From Actinospineispora eucalypti (GTDB lineage: Bacteria > Actinomycetota > Actinomycetes > Mycobacteriales > Pseudonocardiaceae): a stretch of 64,000 nucleotides of DNA. Made by a program: the position numbers and the translations under genes. The notes under the pieces were generated by a model that saw only the letters and a program-made list of their open reading frames with translations, made no database searches and was not told the origin of the DNA. The DNA lies in the NCBI GenBank assembly GCA_014208095.1, contig JACHMT010000005.1, positions 1,364,001 through 1,428,000 of the forward strand, read 5' to 3'. Of this stretch, positions 1-8,615 are shown piece by piece (positions within the stretch are counted from its first letter, which is position 1; each line of letters begins with the position of its first letter).

Positions 1-2
1 TG

Positions 3-809
3 GACGGCTCGACATTCGGCGGCATCGTCAACGGGGTGGCCGCGGCGGCGGTGTTCCTGGTCGCCTTCGAGAGCTCGGCGGCGCTCGCGGCGGAGACCCG
101 CGACCCGAAGCGGAACGTGCCGCTGGCCGTGATGAGCGTCCCGGTCGTGCTCGGCGGGTGCTACCTGCTGGCCACGCTGCTGCAGGTCCCCGGGCTGATG
201 GCGGCGTCGGACGCGCTGGCGGCCGGGATGTCCCCGCCCGCCGCGCTGGCCGTGCAGGCCGGGCTTGGCCAAGGACTCGCGATGATGACCGATGCCGCGC
301 TGGCCGTCGCCAACGTGGCCTCGCTGATCGCCTTCGTCAACTACGGTTCCCGGTTCGTGGCCACCCTGGCCACGGACGAGCTGGTGCCGCGCCGGCTGGC
401 CGGCGTGCACCCGAGGCACCTCAGCCCGGCCGCGGCGATCGTGGTTCTCTCCGTGGTCGCGCAGCTGGTGCTGCTGGTGCTGTTGGCGGTGTGGCCGGAC
501 CATCTGGTCACCGGGGTACTGCCGTCGATCTCCACGCTGACCGTCTACCTGTGGCTTATCCCGTACGTGTTGATCTGCATCGGCGCGATCGTGCTGGCTG
601 CGCGGGAGCGGGCGCTGACCCCGACACTTGCGGTCAGCGCGCCGGCCGGTGCGGCGGCGATGGTGTGGGTCTACGTGAACGCGCTGGTCAACCCGCCGCC
701 GGCGCCGGTGAGTTGGATGGCGGTGATCTTCGCGGTGACCGTTGCGCTGGTGGTCCTCGCGCTCGGTGTGCGGGAGCGGACCGCGCGGGCGACGGTGGAG
801 ACCGAATGA
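3..809 (+). CDS. APC-family amino acid permease, C-terminal part
   Basis: This is the 3' portion of an integral membrane transporter of the amino acid-polyamine-organocation (APC) superfamily. The reading frame is open from the first bases of the window, so the start lies outside. About 268 residues remain, with roughly six or seven hydrophobic segments. The motif FESSAALAAETRDPKRNVP, which runs from the end of one helix into a cytoplasmic loop, is typical of APC permeases. The loop containing RRLAGVHPRH is also typical of the family. It probably carries an amino acid or amine in symport with H+; the substrate cannot be read from this part. It is followed by a gene remnant, so it probably ends its transcription unit here. 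Confidence 0.75.
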   Translation, partial: DGSTFGGIVNGVAAAAVFLVAFESSAALAAETRDPKRNVPLAVMSVPVVLGGCYLLATLLQVPGLMAASDALAAGMSPPAALAVQAGLGQGLAMMTDAALAVANVASLIAFVNYGSRFVATLATDELVPRRLAGVHPRHLSPAAAIVVLSVVAQLVLLVLLAVWPDHLVTGVLPSISTLTVYLWLIPYVLICIGAIVLAARERALTPTLAVSAPAGAAAMVWVYVNALVNPPPAPVSWMAVIFAVTVALVVLALGVRERTARATVETE

Positions 810-870
810 CCGGGCGCGCCTCCGGCCCGCTGGCCGGAACGACGGCACGCTGGACCGCGCTCGCGAGACA

Positions 871-1047
871 GCGACGAACCAAGGAATCCGGGCGACCGAC
901 CTCGCCCGGCTGGGCGTCGCCCACCGGGTCATCGCGGAGCTCCCCGACGCGGCGGCCGAGCCGAAGGCCTTCGCGCGCCGCTTGGTGAAGGCGATCGCCT
1001 ATGAACTCGCCGACATGGACGAGAAGGTGAACGAGCCATGCGTCTGA
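871..1047 (+). pseudogene. Remnant of an acyl-CoA carboxylase carboxyltransferase C-terminus
   Basis: This stretch encodes about 58 residues, including IRATDLARLGVAHRVIAEL and AFARRLVKAIAYEL. It looks like the extreme C-terminus of AccA/AccD-type carboxyltransferases (pattern LRLTAxDLLRLGVVDxIVPE followed by a helical tail). There is no convincing start codon or ribosome-binding site in front of it, and no upstream carboxyltransferase domain. It therefore appears to be a leftover of a deleted gene between the permease and the MFS gene. The last ten bases overlap the MFS start. The family assignment is from memory of the C-terminal pattern and is moderate at best. Confidence 0.4.
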
Positions 1048-2468
1048 ACTGCGTATCGCAACCCCAGCAAGATCGCTACCAGCTGCCCGGTGGCGGATTC
1101 GCGACGTTGGCCCTTTTGTCCTTCGCGATGCTGATCGTTTCGCTCGATCAGTACATCGTGGTGGTCGCCCTACCGGCAATCGGTCGTGATCTCGGCTACT
1201 CCGCCCAGACATTGCAGGCGGTGATCAGCGCCTACGCCGTGGCGTCCAGCGGCTTCCTTCTTTTCGGTGGACGAGCCGCCGACCAACTCGGGCGTCGCCG
1301 CATGCTGGCTACCGGGCTGACGCTCTACGCCTTAGCCTCGCTAGCCGGAGGGCTGGCGGACCGTCCCGGGATTCAGCTGAGCGCGCGGGCATTGCAGGGA
1401 CTCGGTGGGGCGCTGATATTCCCGAGTACCTTGGCCCTGATCAACACCACATTCAACGAGGGCCCTGAGCGCAACCGAGCATTGGGGATCTGGGGCGGAT
1501 CCGGCGCGGCCGGGCTGGTGATTGGGGTCCTTCTCGGCGGAGTCCTCACTCGCGTCCTCGGCTGGCAGGCGGTGTTCTTCGTCAACGTGCCGCTGGCCGT
1601 CCTTGCCCTCGGTCTGTTGTTTTTCGTGGTCGCCGCCGACTCGCCCCGCGACGCGACCCGCTCGTTCGATCTAGCGGGAGCACTATCCGCCACCGTCGCC
1701 ATCACTCTGCTTGTGTTCGCGCTGGTCCAGGGGCCCGAGTTGGGCTGGGGCTCACCGTGGGTGGTTGGCGCGATCACCGCCGGAATCCTGTCCGCGGTGA
1801 CGCATGTGCTTGTCGAGCGGCGCAGCGGCAATCCGCTCGTGCCGCCTCGGCTGATCAGGAACCGGACGCTGTTGATCGCGACTTCGATCGCATTCATGTT
1901 CATGGCCACGTTCGGCTCACTGCTCTATTTCCTGTCGATCTACCTTCAGAATGTGCGCGGGTACGGAGCGCTGGAGGCCGGTCTCGGCTTCGTTGCCCCG
2001 ACTGCCGCGGTGGTCACCGGATCGGCCGTCGCAGGCAATGTGGTATCGGCTCTGGGATTGCGACGCACGTTGCTGGGAGCACTGTTGGTCGGTGCACTCG
2101 GTTCGGTCGCCCTAGCCTTGGCGATGACGCCCGACAGCTCTTATCTCGCGCTGTTGCCCGGTCTCATTGCGGTGAGCATTGCCGACGGGATCGTATTCAC
2201 CGCAATATTCATTGCCGGCGCAACTGGCGTCGGAGCGGGCGAGCAGGGCGTCGCGTCCGGAATCGTCTCGACCGGCTCCGGTATTGGTGCAGTGATCGGG
2301 TTGGCGCTGCTCGTTCTCGCGGCCAACGCACACCTGGACGGACTCGCGGGCGAACAGCTGCGTCATGCAACCTCGGATGGGGCACGAACCGCCGTCCTAT
2401 GGATCGGCTGCGGAATCGTCCTGACATTCTTCATCGCGTCAAGGCTACGCATTCCGAGCACGAAATAG
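1038..2468 (+). CDS. MFS drug-type exporter (DHA2, 14 TM)
   Basis: This is a 476-residue major facilitator superfamily protein of the DHA2/EmrB-QacA type, which exports drugs or metabolites in exchange for protons. The family's motif A is visible in the loop after TM2 as GGRAADQLGRRR. Length and hydrophobic pattern fit 14 membrane helices. Conserved DHA2 features include the N-terminal LIVSLDQYIVVVALPAIGRDL (TM1, usually D-x-T-I-V-N-V-A-L-P) and the ALQGLGGALIFPSTLAL segment. Codon use at third positions is slightly less GC-biased than in its neighbours, which may hint at separate acquisition. It converges with the sugar permease gene only 19 bp downstream. The substrate is unknown. Confidence 0.85.
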   Translation: MRLNCVSQPQQDRYQLPGGGFATLALLSFAMLIVSLDQYIVVVALPAIGRDLGYSAQTLQAVISAYAVASSGFLLFGGRAADQLGRRRMLATGLTLYALASLAGGLADRPGIQLSARALQGLGGALIFPSTLALINTTFNEGPERNRALGIWGGSGAAGLVIGVLLGGVLTRVLGWQAVFFVNVPLAVLALGLLFFVVAADSPRDATRSFDLAGALSATVAITLLVFALVQGPELGWGSPWVVGAITAGILSAVTHVLVERRSGNPLVPPRLIRNRTLLIATSIAFMFMATFGSLLYFLSIYLQNVRGYGALEAGLGFVAPTAAVVTGSAVAGNVVSALGLRRTLLGALLVGALGSVALALAMTPDSSYLALLPGLIAVSIADGIVFTAIFIAGATGVGAGEQGVASGIVSTGSGIGAVIGLALLVLAANAHLDGLAGEQLRHATSDGARTAVLWIGCGIVLTFFIASRLRIPSTK

Positions 2469-2487
2469 AGCCGAGCGGGGTCCGCGG

Positions 2488-3729
2488 TTACCGGGTCGTG
2501 GTGCCGATGCGGCGTTTGGTCCATACGTCGTAGGCCACCGCCGCGAGCAGCACCAGGCCCTTGACCAGCATGACCCGCTCGCTGGGTGAGCCGATCAGGG
2601 ACATGCCGTTGTTGATCACCGCCATGATCAGGCCGCCGGTGATGGCGCCGACGACCTTGCCGACGCCGCCCTGCACGGCGGCGCCGCCGATGAACGAGGC
2701 GGCGATCGCGTCGAGCTCGAAGTTGATGCCGGCGGTCGGGCCGGCCTGGTTGAGCCGGCCGGCGAAGATGATCCCCGCGATGGCGGCCAGCACGCCCATG
2801 TTCACGAAGATCCAGAAGGTGACCGACTTGACCTTCACCCCGGACAGGGTGGCGGCCTGCAGGTTGCCGCCCACGGCGTAGATGTGCCGGCCGAACACGG
2901 CCCGGTTGGTCAGCAGGGAATACCCGATGACCAGCCCGGCGAGCAGCACCAGTACCCACGGCAGGTTCTTGAACCGGGCCAGCTGGACCACGACGAACAG
3001 CGTGACCAGCGCGGCCAGGCCGATCCGGAGCGCGAAGACGGTGAACGGCTCGACCACCTGCCCGTAGCCGAGGCGGGCGGCGCGGGCCCGCCATTGCGTG
3101 GTGGCGATCGCGGCGACCAGCGCGAGACCGACCAGCAGGGTGAACAGGTCCGCGCCGCCGAGCGGGCCGAGCCCGACGTTGCCGAGGAACCCGTCCAGGA
3201 AACCGTTGGACAGGGTGCGCACGGCATCGGGGAACGGGCCGATGCCCTGGTTGCCGAGGATGGTCAGGGTGACCGCCCGGAACACCAGCATGCCGGCCAG
3301 GGTCACGATGAACGCCGGGATGCCGAAGTAGGCGACCCAGTAGCCCTGGAACGCGCCGATCGCCGCACCGGCCGCGACGGTGACCAGCAGCGCGACCGGC
3401 CACGGCAGGTGCAGGTCCACCATGAGCACCGCGGCCAGGGCGCCGGTGGCCGCCACCACCGAGCCGGCGGAAAGGTCGATGTGCCCGGAGATGATGATCA
3501 GGATCATCCCGATGGCCAGGATCAGGATGTAGGAGTTCTGCACGATGATGTTGGAGATGTTCTGCGGCTGCAGCAGCGCGCCGTTGGTGAGCACGGTGAA
3601 CAGCACTACGATCAGCGCGAACGCCACGTAGATGCCGCTCTGCCGGGGGTTGATGGAGAAGCGGCGCCCGGGCGCGGGGTCGGCCGGAGGGGCCGCGCCG
3701 CTGGTCTCGGTGGGGATGATGCGGGTCAT
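2488..3729 (-). CDS. gguB: Sugar ABC transporter permease (GguB/MmsB type)
   Basis: This is a 413-residue inner-membrane permease of the BPD_transp_2/XylH family, the form called multiple monosaccharide permease (GguB/MmsB). After a cytoplasmic N-terminus rich in Pro and Ala come about ten hydrophobic segments, including ISGHIDLSAGSVVAATGAL, the hallmark of ribose/xylose-type permeases. The C-terminal AITGGLIMAVINNGMSL is also characteristic. The start at 3729 overlaps the stop of the ATPase gene by four bases (ATGA), which indicates translational coupling. It lies last in the araB-araD-araA-chvE-gguA-gguB unit, so L-arabinose is the probable cargo. Confidence 0.9.
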   Translation of the reverse strand: MTRIIPTETSGAAPPADPAPGRRFSINPRQSGIYVAFALIVVLFTVLTNGALLQPQNISNIIVQNSYILILAIGMILIIISGHIDLSAGSVVAATGALAAVLMVDLHLPWPVALLVTVAAGAAIGAFQGYWVAYFGIPAFIVTLAGMLVFRAVTLTILGNQGIGPFPDAVRTLSNGFLDGFLGNVGLGPLGGADLFTLLVGLALVAAIATTQWRARAARLGYGQVVEPFTVFALRIGLAALVTLFVVVQLARFKNLPWVLVLLAGLVIGYSLLTNRAVFGRHIYAVGGNLQAATLSGVKVKSVTFWIFVNMGVLAAIAGIIFAGRLNQAGPTAGINFELDAIAASFIGGAAVQGGVGKVVGAITGGLIMAVINNGMSLIGSPSERVMLVKGLVLLAAVAYDVWTKRRIGTTTR

Positions 3730-5264
3730 CGCGGTCCGCTCCCGTCCTGGGTCATCAGCTGCATGAGGCGTTCCTGGGTGGCGTCTGCCCGGTCCAGCTG
3801 GCCGGTGATCCGCCCGGCGGACAGGGCGTAGATCCGGTCGCAGATGCCCAGCAGCTCCGGCAGCTCGGAGGAGATCACCAGGATGGCTTTGCCCTCCTCG
3901 GCCAGCCGGTTGATGATCGTGTAGATCTCGTACTTGGCGCCCACGTCGATGCCCCGGGTCGGCTCGTCCAGGATCAGCACGTCCGGGTCGGTGAAGATCC
4001 ATTTGGACAGCACGACCTTCTGCTGGTTGCCGCCGGACAGTTTCCCGGTGACGCCGGCGACGGTCGGGGCCTTGATGTTCAGGTCGCGCCGGAAGCGCTC
4101 GGCGACCCGGTACTCCTCGTTGTCGTCCACCCAGCCCCGGCGGGCCAGCTTGTCCAGCCGGGCGGCGGAGACGTTGCGTTTGATGTCGTCGATGAGGTTG
4201 AGGCCGTAACGCTTGCGGTCCTCGGTGGCGTAGGCGATCCGGTGGCGGATCGCGTCGGCCACCGTGCGGACCTCGATGGGCTGGCCGCCCTTGACCAGGC
4301 GGCCGGAGATGCCGACCCCGAAGGACCGGCCGAACACGCTCATCGCCAGTTCGGTGCGGCCGGCGCCCATCAACCCGGCCAGCCCGACGATCTCGCCGGC
4401 GCGCAGGGTCAGGTTCGCGTTCGCCACCACCACCCGGTCCGGCTGGGTCGGGCTGTGCACGGTCCAGTCCTCGATCCGCAGCACCTCGGGCCCGATCCGC
4501 GGCCGGCGCGGGGGATAGCGGTGCTCCAGGTCGCGGCCGACCATCCCGGCGATGATCCGGTCCTCGGTGACCGCCTCGTCCCGCATGTCCAGCGTCTCGA
4601 TGGTCCGGCCGTCGCGCAGGATGGTGAGCGAGTCGGCGATCGCCGCGATCTCGTTCAGCTTGTGCGAGATGATCACACAGGTGATGCCCTGGTCACGCAG
4701 TTCGCGCAGCAGGTTGAGCAGGTGCGCGGAGTCGTCGTCGTTGAGCGCGGCGGTCGGCTCGTCCAGGATCAGCAGCCGCACCTGCTTGCTCATCGCCTTG
4801 GCGATCTCCACCAGCTGCTGCTTGCCCACCCCGATGTCCAGCACCGGGGTGACCGCCTTCTCCCGCAGGCCGACGCGGGCCAGCAGTTTCTCCGCCTCGT
4901 GGTTGGTGCGGTTCCAGTCGATCAGGCCCCGGCTGGCGCGTTCGTTGCCCAGGAAGATGTTCTCCGCGATGGACAGCTGGGGGCACAGCGCCAGCTCCTG
5001 GTGGATGATCACGATGCCGCGCCGCTCGCTGTCCCGGATGCTGTGGAACGCGCACGGCTGGCCGTCGAAGGTGATCTCGCCCTGGTACGACCCGTGCGGG
5101 TGCACGCCGGAGAGCACCTTCATCAGCGTGGACTTGCCGGCGCCGTTCTCCCCGCAGACGGCGTGGATCTCGCCCCGGCGCACGGCGAGGTTCACCTCCG
5201 CCAGCGCCGTCACCCCGGGGAAGGTCTTGGTGATCCCGCGCATTCGCAGGATGTGATCGCTCAT
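3726..5264 (-). CDS. gguA: Sugar ABC transporter ATPase (GguA/MmsA type, two ABC domains)
   Basis: This is a 512-residue ATPase with two fused nucleotide-binding domains, as in AraG/XylG/GguA. Domain 1 carries Walker A GENGAGKST near residue 40 and Walker B LLILDEPTAAL. Domain 2 carries a degenerate P-loop GLMGAGRTE near residue 300, the signature LSGGNQQKVVLSKW and Walker B VLILDEPTRGID. The degenerate second P-loop is normal for this subfamily. The phrase VHPHGSYQGEI after the first P-loop is specific to the GguA branch. It energises uptake of the sugar bound by the lipoprotein encoded just upstream (4 bp gap) through the permease encoded just downstream. Confidence 0.93.
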   Translation of the reverse strand: MSDHILRMRGITKTFPGVTALAEVNLAVRRGEIHAVCGENGAGKSTLMKVLSGVHPHGSYQGEITFDGQPCAFHSIRDSERRGIVIIHQELALCPQLSIAENIFLGNERASRGLIDWNRTNHEAEKLLARVGLREKAVTPVLDIGVGKQQLVEIAKAMSKQVRLLILDEPTAALNDDDSAHLLNLLRELRDQGITCVIISHKLNEIAAIADSLTILRDGRTIETLDMRDEAVTEDRIIAGMVGRDLEHRYPPRRPRIGPEVLRIEDWTVHSPTQPDRVVVANANLTLRAGEIVGLAGLMGAGRTELAMSVFGRSFGVGISGRLVKGGQPIEVRTVADAIRHRIAYATEDRKRYGLNLIDDIKRNVSAARLDKLARRGWVDDNEEYRVAERFRRDLNIKAPTVAGVTGKLSGGNQQKVVLSKWIFTDPDVLILDEPTRGIDVGAKYEIYTIINRLAEEGKAILVISSELPELLGICDRIYALSAGRITGQLDRADATQERLMQLMTQDGSGPR

Positions 5265-5268
5265 CGCG

Positions 5269-6390
5269 CTAACGCAGCTGGGCGGCGGTGTAGTAGCCGG
5301 AGTCGATCAGTTCTTTCTGGTAGTTGTCCTTGTAGACGACCACCGGCTGCAGCAGGTACGAGGGCACCACCTTGACCCCGTTGTTGTAGTCGGTGGTGTT
5401 GTTCACCTCGGGCTTTCCGCCCTTCAGCGCGGCGTCGGCCATCTTCACGGTGATGTCGGCGAGCTGGCGGGTGTCCTTGTAGACGGTGGCGAACTGCTCC
5501 CCGGCGATGATCGACTTCACCGACGCCACCTCGGCGTCCTGCCCGGTGACCGTCGGGTAGGGCTGGCCGGCGGTGCCGTAGCCGTTGCTCTTCAGCGCGG
5601 ACAGGATGCCGATGGACAGGCCGTCGTAGGGCGACAGCACGCCGTTGACCTTGTCGCCACCCCGGTAGGTGGTGGTCAGCAGGTCCTCCATGCGCCGCTG
5701 CGCGGTGGCCGGGTCCCAGCGCAGGATGGCGACCGTGTTGAAGTCGGTCTGCCCGCTCTTCACCCGCAGGGTGCCCCGGTCCAGGTAGGGCTTGAGCACG
5801 GACAGCGCCCCGTTGAAGAAGAACGTGGCGTTGTTGTCGTCCGGCGAGCCGGCGAACAGCTCGATGTTGAACGGCCCGGTGGCGGTGCCGTCGCCGCCGT
5901 CGGGCCGCTTCAGCCCGAGCCCGACCAGCAGCGACGTGGCCTGCTCCACGCCCACCTTGAAGTTGTCGAACGTGGCGTAGTAGTCGACGTTCGGGCTGTT
6001 GCGGATGAGCCGGTCGTAGGCGATCACCGGGATGTGCTTGTCGGCGGCCTCCTGCAGTTGGGTGGTCAGCGCGGTGCCGTCGATCGAGGCGACCACCAGC
6101 AGCTTGGCGCCCTTGGTGATCTGGTTCTCGATCTGGTTCACCTGGGTGGGGATGTCGTTCTCCGCGTACTGCAGGTCCACCGCGTAGCCGAGCTTCTCCA
6201 GTGACGCCTTGATGTTGTCCCCGTCGTGGATCCACCGCTCGGAGGACTTGGTCGGCATGGTCACCCCGACCAGCGCGCCGGCCGAGGAACCGGCCGAGGG
6301 GGCCTGGTCCACGGTCTTCTGGCTGGATCCGCAGGCCGACAGGGCCAGGGCGAGCGCCGCGACGGCGGCGATTCGGGTCAGCTTCATCAT
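5269..6390 (-). CDS. chvE: ChvE-like sugar-binding lipoprotein
   Basis: This is a 373-residue periplasmic-binding-protein type 1 component of the sugar ABC transporter. It begins with a short signal peptide and lipobox, ALALALSAC, so the mature protein is lipid-anchored outside the membrane at that Cys. The body carries the ChvE/MglB-type pattern GVTMPTKSSERWIHDG near the N-terminus and VNGVLSPYDGLSIGIL in the second lobe. The GSSxxTVDxAPSAGSSAG stretch after the Cys is a flexible linker. It follows araA after a 24-bp gap and precedes the ATPase. The operon context suggests that it binds L-arabinose, though ChvE-type proteins are often broad in monosaccharide range. Confidence 0.9.
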   Translation of the reverse strand: MMKLTRIAAVAALALALSACGSSQKTVDQAPSAGSSAGALVGVTMPTKSSERWIHDGDNIKASLEKLGYAVDLQYAENDIPTQVNQIENQITKGAKLLVVASIDGTALTTQLQEAADKHIPVIAYDRLIRNSPNVDYYATFDNFKVGVEQATSLLVGLGLKRPDGGDGTATGPFNIELFAGSPDDNNATFFFNGALSVLKPYLDRGTLRVKSGQTDFNTVAILRWDPATAQRRMEDLLTTTYRGGDKVNGVLSPYDGLSIGILSALKSNGYGTAGQPYPTVTGQDAEVASVKSIIAGEQFATVYKDTRQLADITVKMADAALKGGKPEVNNTTDYNNGVKVVPSYLLQPVVVYKDNYQKELIDSGYYTAAQLR

Positions 6391-6414
6391 CTCTCCATTG
6401 AGGGTGTGGCGGGA

Positions 6415-7941
6415 TCAGCCGCGGGCGGCCAGGCCGTGGGCCAGCCGGTAGTAGGCCTGGTTCCAGCGGACCCGGTCGGCGAACGCCGCCGGGGTGCTGT
6501 CCTGATCGATCACGAGCAGCTCGGTGTGCACCATCTCGGCGAAGTCGCGCAGCGTGTCCGGGGTGACGTCCCCGGTCAGCACGGTGTGGTGCGGGCCGCC
6601 GGCGGTGAGCCACAGCTCGGCCGACGTGGCCAGCGACGGGGCCGGCCGCCACACCGCCCGCGCGACCGGCAGGTTCGGCAGCGGCTGGTCCGGGGGAACC
6701 ACCTCGATCCGGTTGGCCACGAAGCGGAACCGGTCGCCCAGGTCGACCAGCCCGATCACCGTGGCCTCCCCGGGGGCCGCGTCGAACACCAGCCGGACCG
6801 GGTCCTCCCGGTCGCCGATGCCCAGCGGGTGGATCTCGCAGCTCGGCGTGGCCGCCGCGATGCTCGGGCAGACCTCGAGCATGTGCGCGCCGAGGATCTT
6901 CGGCTCGCCCGGGCCGAAGTGGTAGGTGTAGTCCTCCATGAACGAGGTGCCCCGGCGGCCGCCGGCGCCCATCTCCTTCACGGCGGCGAGCAGCGCGGAG
7001 GTCTTCCAGTCGCCCTCGCCGCCGAACCCGTAGCCGTCCGCCATCAGCCGCTGCACGGCCAGCCCGGGCAGCTGGCGCAGCCCGCCGAGGTCCTGGAAGT
7101 TGGTGGTGAACGCGCCGAACCGGCCGGCGACGAGGAACTCCCGCAGGCCCGCCTCGATCCTTGCGGCGTAGCGCAGCGACCCGTGCCGGGCGCCGCCCCG
7201 GGCCAGCTCGGGGGCCAGCCGGTAGGTGTCGGCGTACTCGGCCACCAGCGCGTCCACCTCGGCGTCGGGCACCGCGTCCACCCGCTCGACCAGGTCGTTC
7301 ACCCCGTAGGTGTTGACCGAGACGCCGAACCGCAGCTCGGCCTCCACCTTGTCGCCCTCGGTCACCGCGACGTCGCGCATGTTGTCGCCGAACCGGGCCA
7401 GCCGCAGCCCGTCGAGGTGGTCGCGGCCGGCGGCGGCCCGGATCCACCCGTCGATCCGGGAAACCAGTCGCGGGTCGCTCGCGTGCCCGGCCACCGTCTT
7501 GCGGGCCACGCCCAGCCGGGTCTGCAGGTAGCCGAACTCGCGGTCCCCGTGCGCGGCCTGGTTGAGGTTCATGAAGTCCATGTCGATGGACGCCCACGGC
7601 AGCGCCGCGTTCAGCTGGGTGTGCAGGTGCAGCAGCGGCTTGCGCAGGGCGTCCAGCCCGGTGATCCACATCTTGGCCGGGGAGAAGGTGTGCATCCAGG
7701 CGATCACGCCCAGGCAGTCCGGGTCGGCGTTCGCGTCCAGCATCACCCGCCGGATGTCCGCCGTCTCGGTGAGTACCGGCTGGCCCACGACCTCGGCGGA
7801 CAGCCCGCCCGACGCGGTCAGCATGCGCTGGATTCGCGCGGACTGGTCGGCGACCTGGTCCAGCGTCTCCGGCCCGTAGAGGTGCTGGCTGCCGGTGAGA
7901 AACCACACGCTCGGCTTGCCACCGGTGTGTGCGCCGTTCAT
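6415..7941 (-). CDS. araA: L-arabinose isomerase
   Basis: This 508-residue protein is AraA, which converts L-arabinose to L-ribulose with a divalent metal (Mn2+) in the cytoplasm. It begins WFLTGSQHLYGPETL, the standard AraA opening. It keeps EYTYHF-type metal-site sequence as MEDYTYHFGPGEPKILGAH, and GFGGEGDWKTSALLAA with the active-site Glu. Length matches the family (about 500). The start at 7941 (MNGAHTGGKPSVW) overlaps the araD stop by four bases; the frame remains open further upstream, but that stretch lies inside araD. It is the third gene of the arabinose catabolic block. Confidence 0.96.
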   Translation of the reverse strand: MNGAHTGGKPSVWFLTGSQHLYGPETLDQVADQSARIQRMLTASGGLSAEVVGQPVLTETADIRRVMLDANADPDCLGVIAWMHTFSPAKMWITGLDALRKPLLHLHTQLNAALPWASIDMDFMNLNQAAHGDREFGYLQTRLGVARKTVAGHASDPRLVSRIDGWIRAAAGRDHLDGLRLARFGDNMRDVAVTEGDKVEAELRFGVSVNTYGVNDLVERVDAVPDAEVDALVAEYADTYRLAPELARGGARHGSLRYAARIEAGLREFLVAGRFGAFTTNFQDLGGLRQLPGLAVQRLMADGYGFGGEGDWKTSALLAAVKEMGAGGRRGTSFMEDYTYHFGPGEPKILGAHMLEVCPSIAAATPSCEIHPLGIGDREDPVRLVFDAAPGEATVIGLVDLGDRFRFVANRIEVVPPDQPLPNLPVARAVWRPAPSLATSAELWLTAGGPHHTVLTGDVTPDTLRDFAEMVHTELLVIDQDSTPAAFADRVRWNQAYYRLAHGLAARG

Positions 7942-8615
7942 GCCCGCTCCTGCCCGTAGACGTTCTGGTACCGCTGGAAGAGGCTGGTGACGTCGGCCGG
8001 CGCCAGCTCGGCCGGCGTGCCCAGCTGCCGGGAGATGTGCACGGTGCGGGCGACGTCCTCGAGCATCACCGCCGCCTTGACCGCGTCCCGGGCGCCGCGC
8101 CCGACGGTGAACGGGCCGTGCCCGGCCATCAGGACGGCGGGGGAGCGGCTGCCCCGCAGGGTGTCCACGATGCCCCGGCCGATGGTGTCGTCGCCGATCA
8201 GTGCGAACGGCCCGACCGGGATGTCGCCGCCGAACTCGTCGGCGATCATGGTGAGCACGCACGGGATCGGCTCGGCTCGGGCGGCCCACGCCGTGGCATA
8301 GGTGGAGTGGGTGTGCACCACCCCGCCGACCTCGGGCATGTGCCGGTAGACGTAGGCGTGCGCGGCCGTGTCCGAGGACGGCGAGCGGTCCCCCTCGACC
8401 AGCACGCCGTGCAGGTCGGTGACCACCATCGCCTCCGGGGTGAGGTCCTCGTACCGCACCCCCGACGGCTTGATCACCATCAGGTCCTGGCCCGGCACCC
8501 GCGCGGACACGTTCCCGGCGGTCCAGATGACCAGCCCGTTGCGGGTCAGCTCGCGGTGCAGCTCGGCGACCTCGCGGCGCAGCCGGGCCACGGTCGCGCC
8601 GACTTCCGGCGTCAT
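7938..8615 (-). CDS. araD: L-ribulose-5-phosphate 4-epimerase
   Basis: This 225-residue class II aldolase-family enzyme converts L-ribulose 5-phosphate to D-xylulose 5-phosphate. Visible motifs are GNVSARVPG near residue 35, the Zn ligands HTHSTYA near residue 100 and a third His in MAGHGPF near residue 165. The phosphate-binding SGVRYEDL is also present. Length is normal for AraD. It overlaps araB upstream and araA downstream by four bases each, so all three catabolic genes should be translationally coupled. Its product, xylulose 5-phosphate, is a substrate of the phosphoketolase encoded at 34.1 kb in this window. Confidence 0.95.
   Translation of the reverse strand: MTPEVGATVARLRREVAELHRELTRNGLVIWTAGNVSARVPGQDLMVIKPSGVRYEDLTPEAMVVTDLHGVLVEGDRSPSSDTAAHAYVYRHMPEVGGVVHTHSTYATAWAARAEPIPCVLTMIADEFGGDIPVGPFALIGDDTIGRGIVDTLRGSRSPAVLMAGHGPFTVGRGARDAVKAAVMLEDVARTVHISRQLGTPAELAPADVTSLFQRYQNVYGQERA

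Noticed and set aside
6415..8289. Longer AraA start at 8289
   Set aside because: The extra 116 residues are Arg/Gly/Pro-rich shadow sequence inside araD. The family start falls at the ATGA overlap at 7941.
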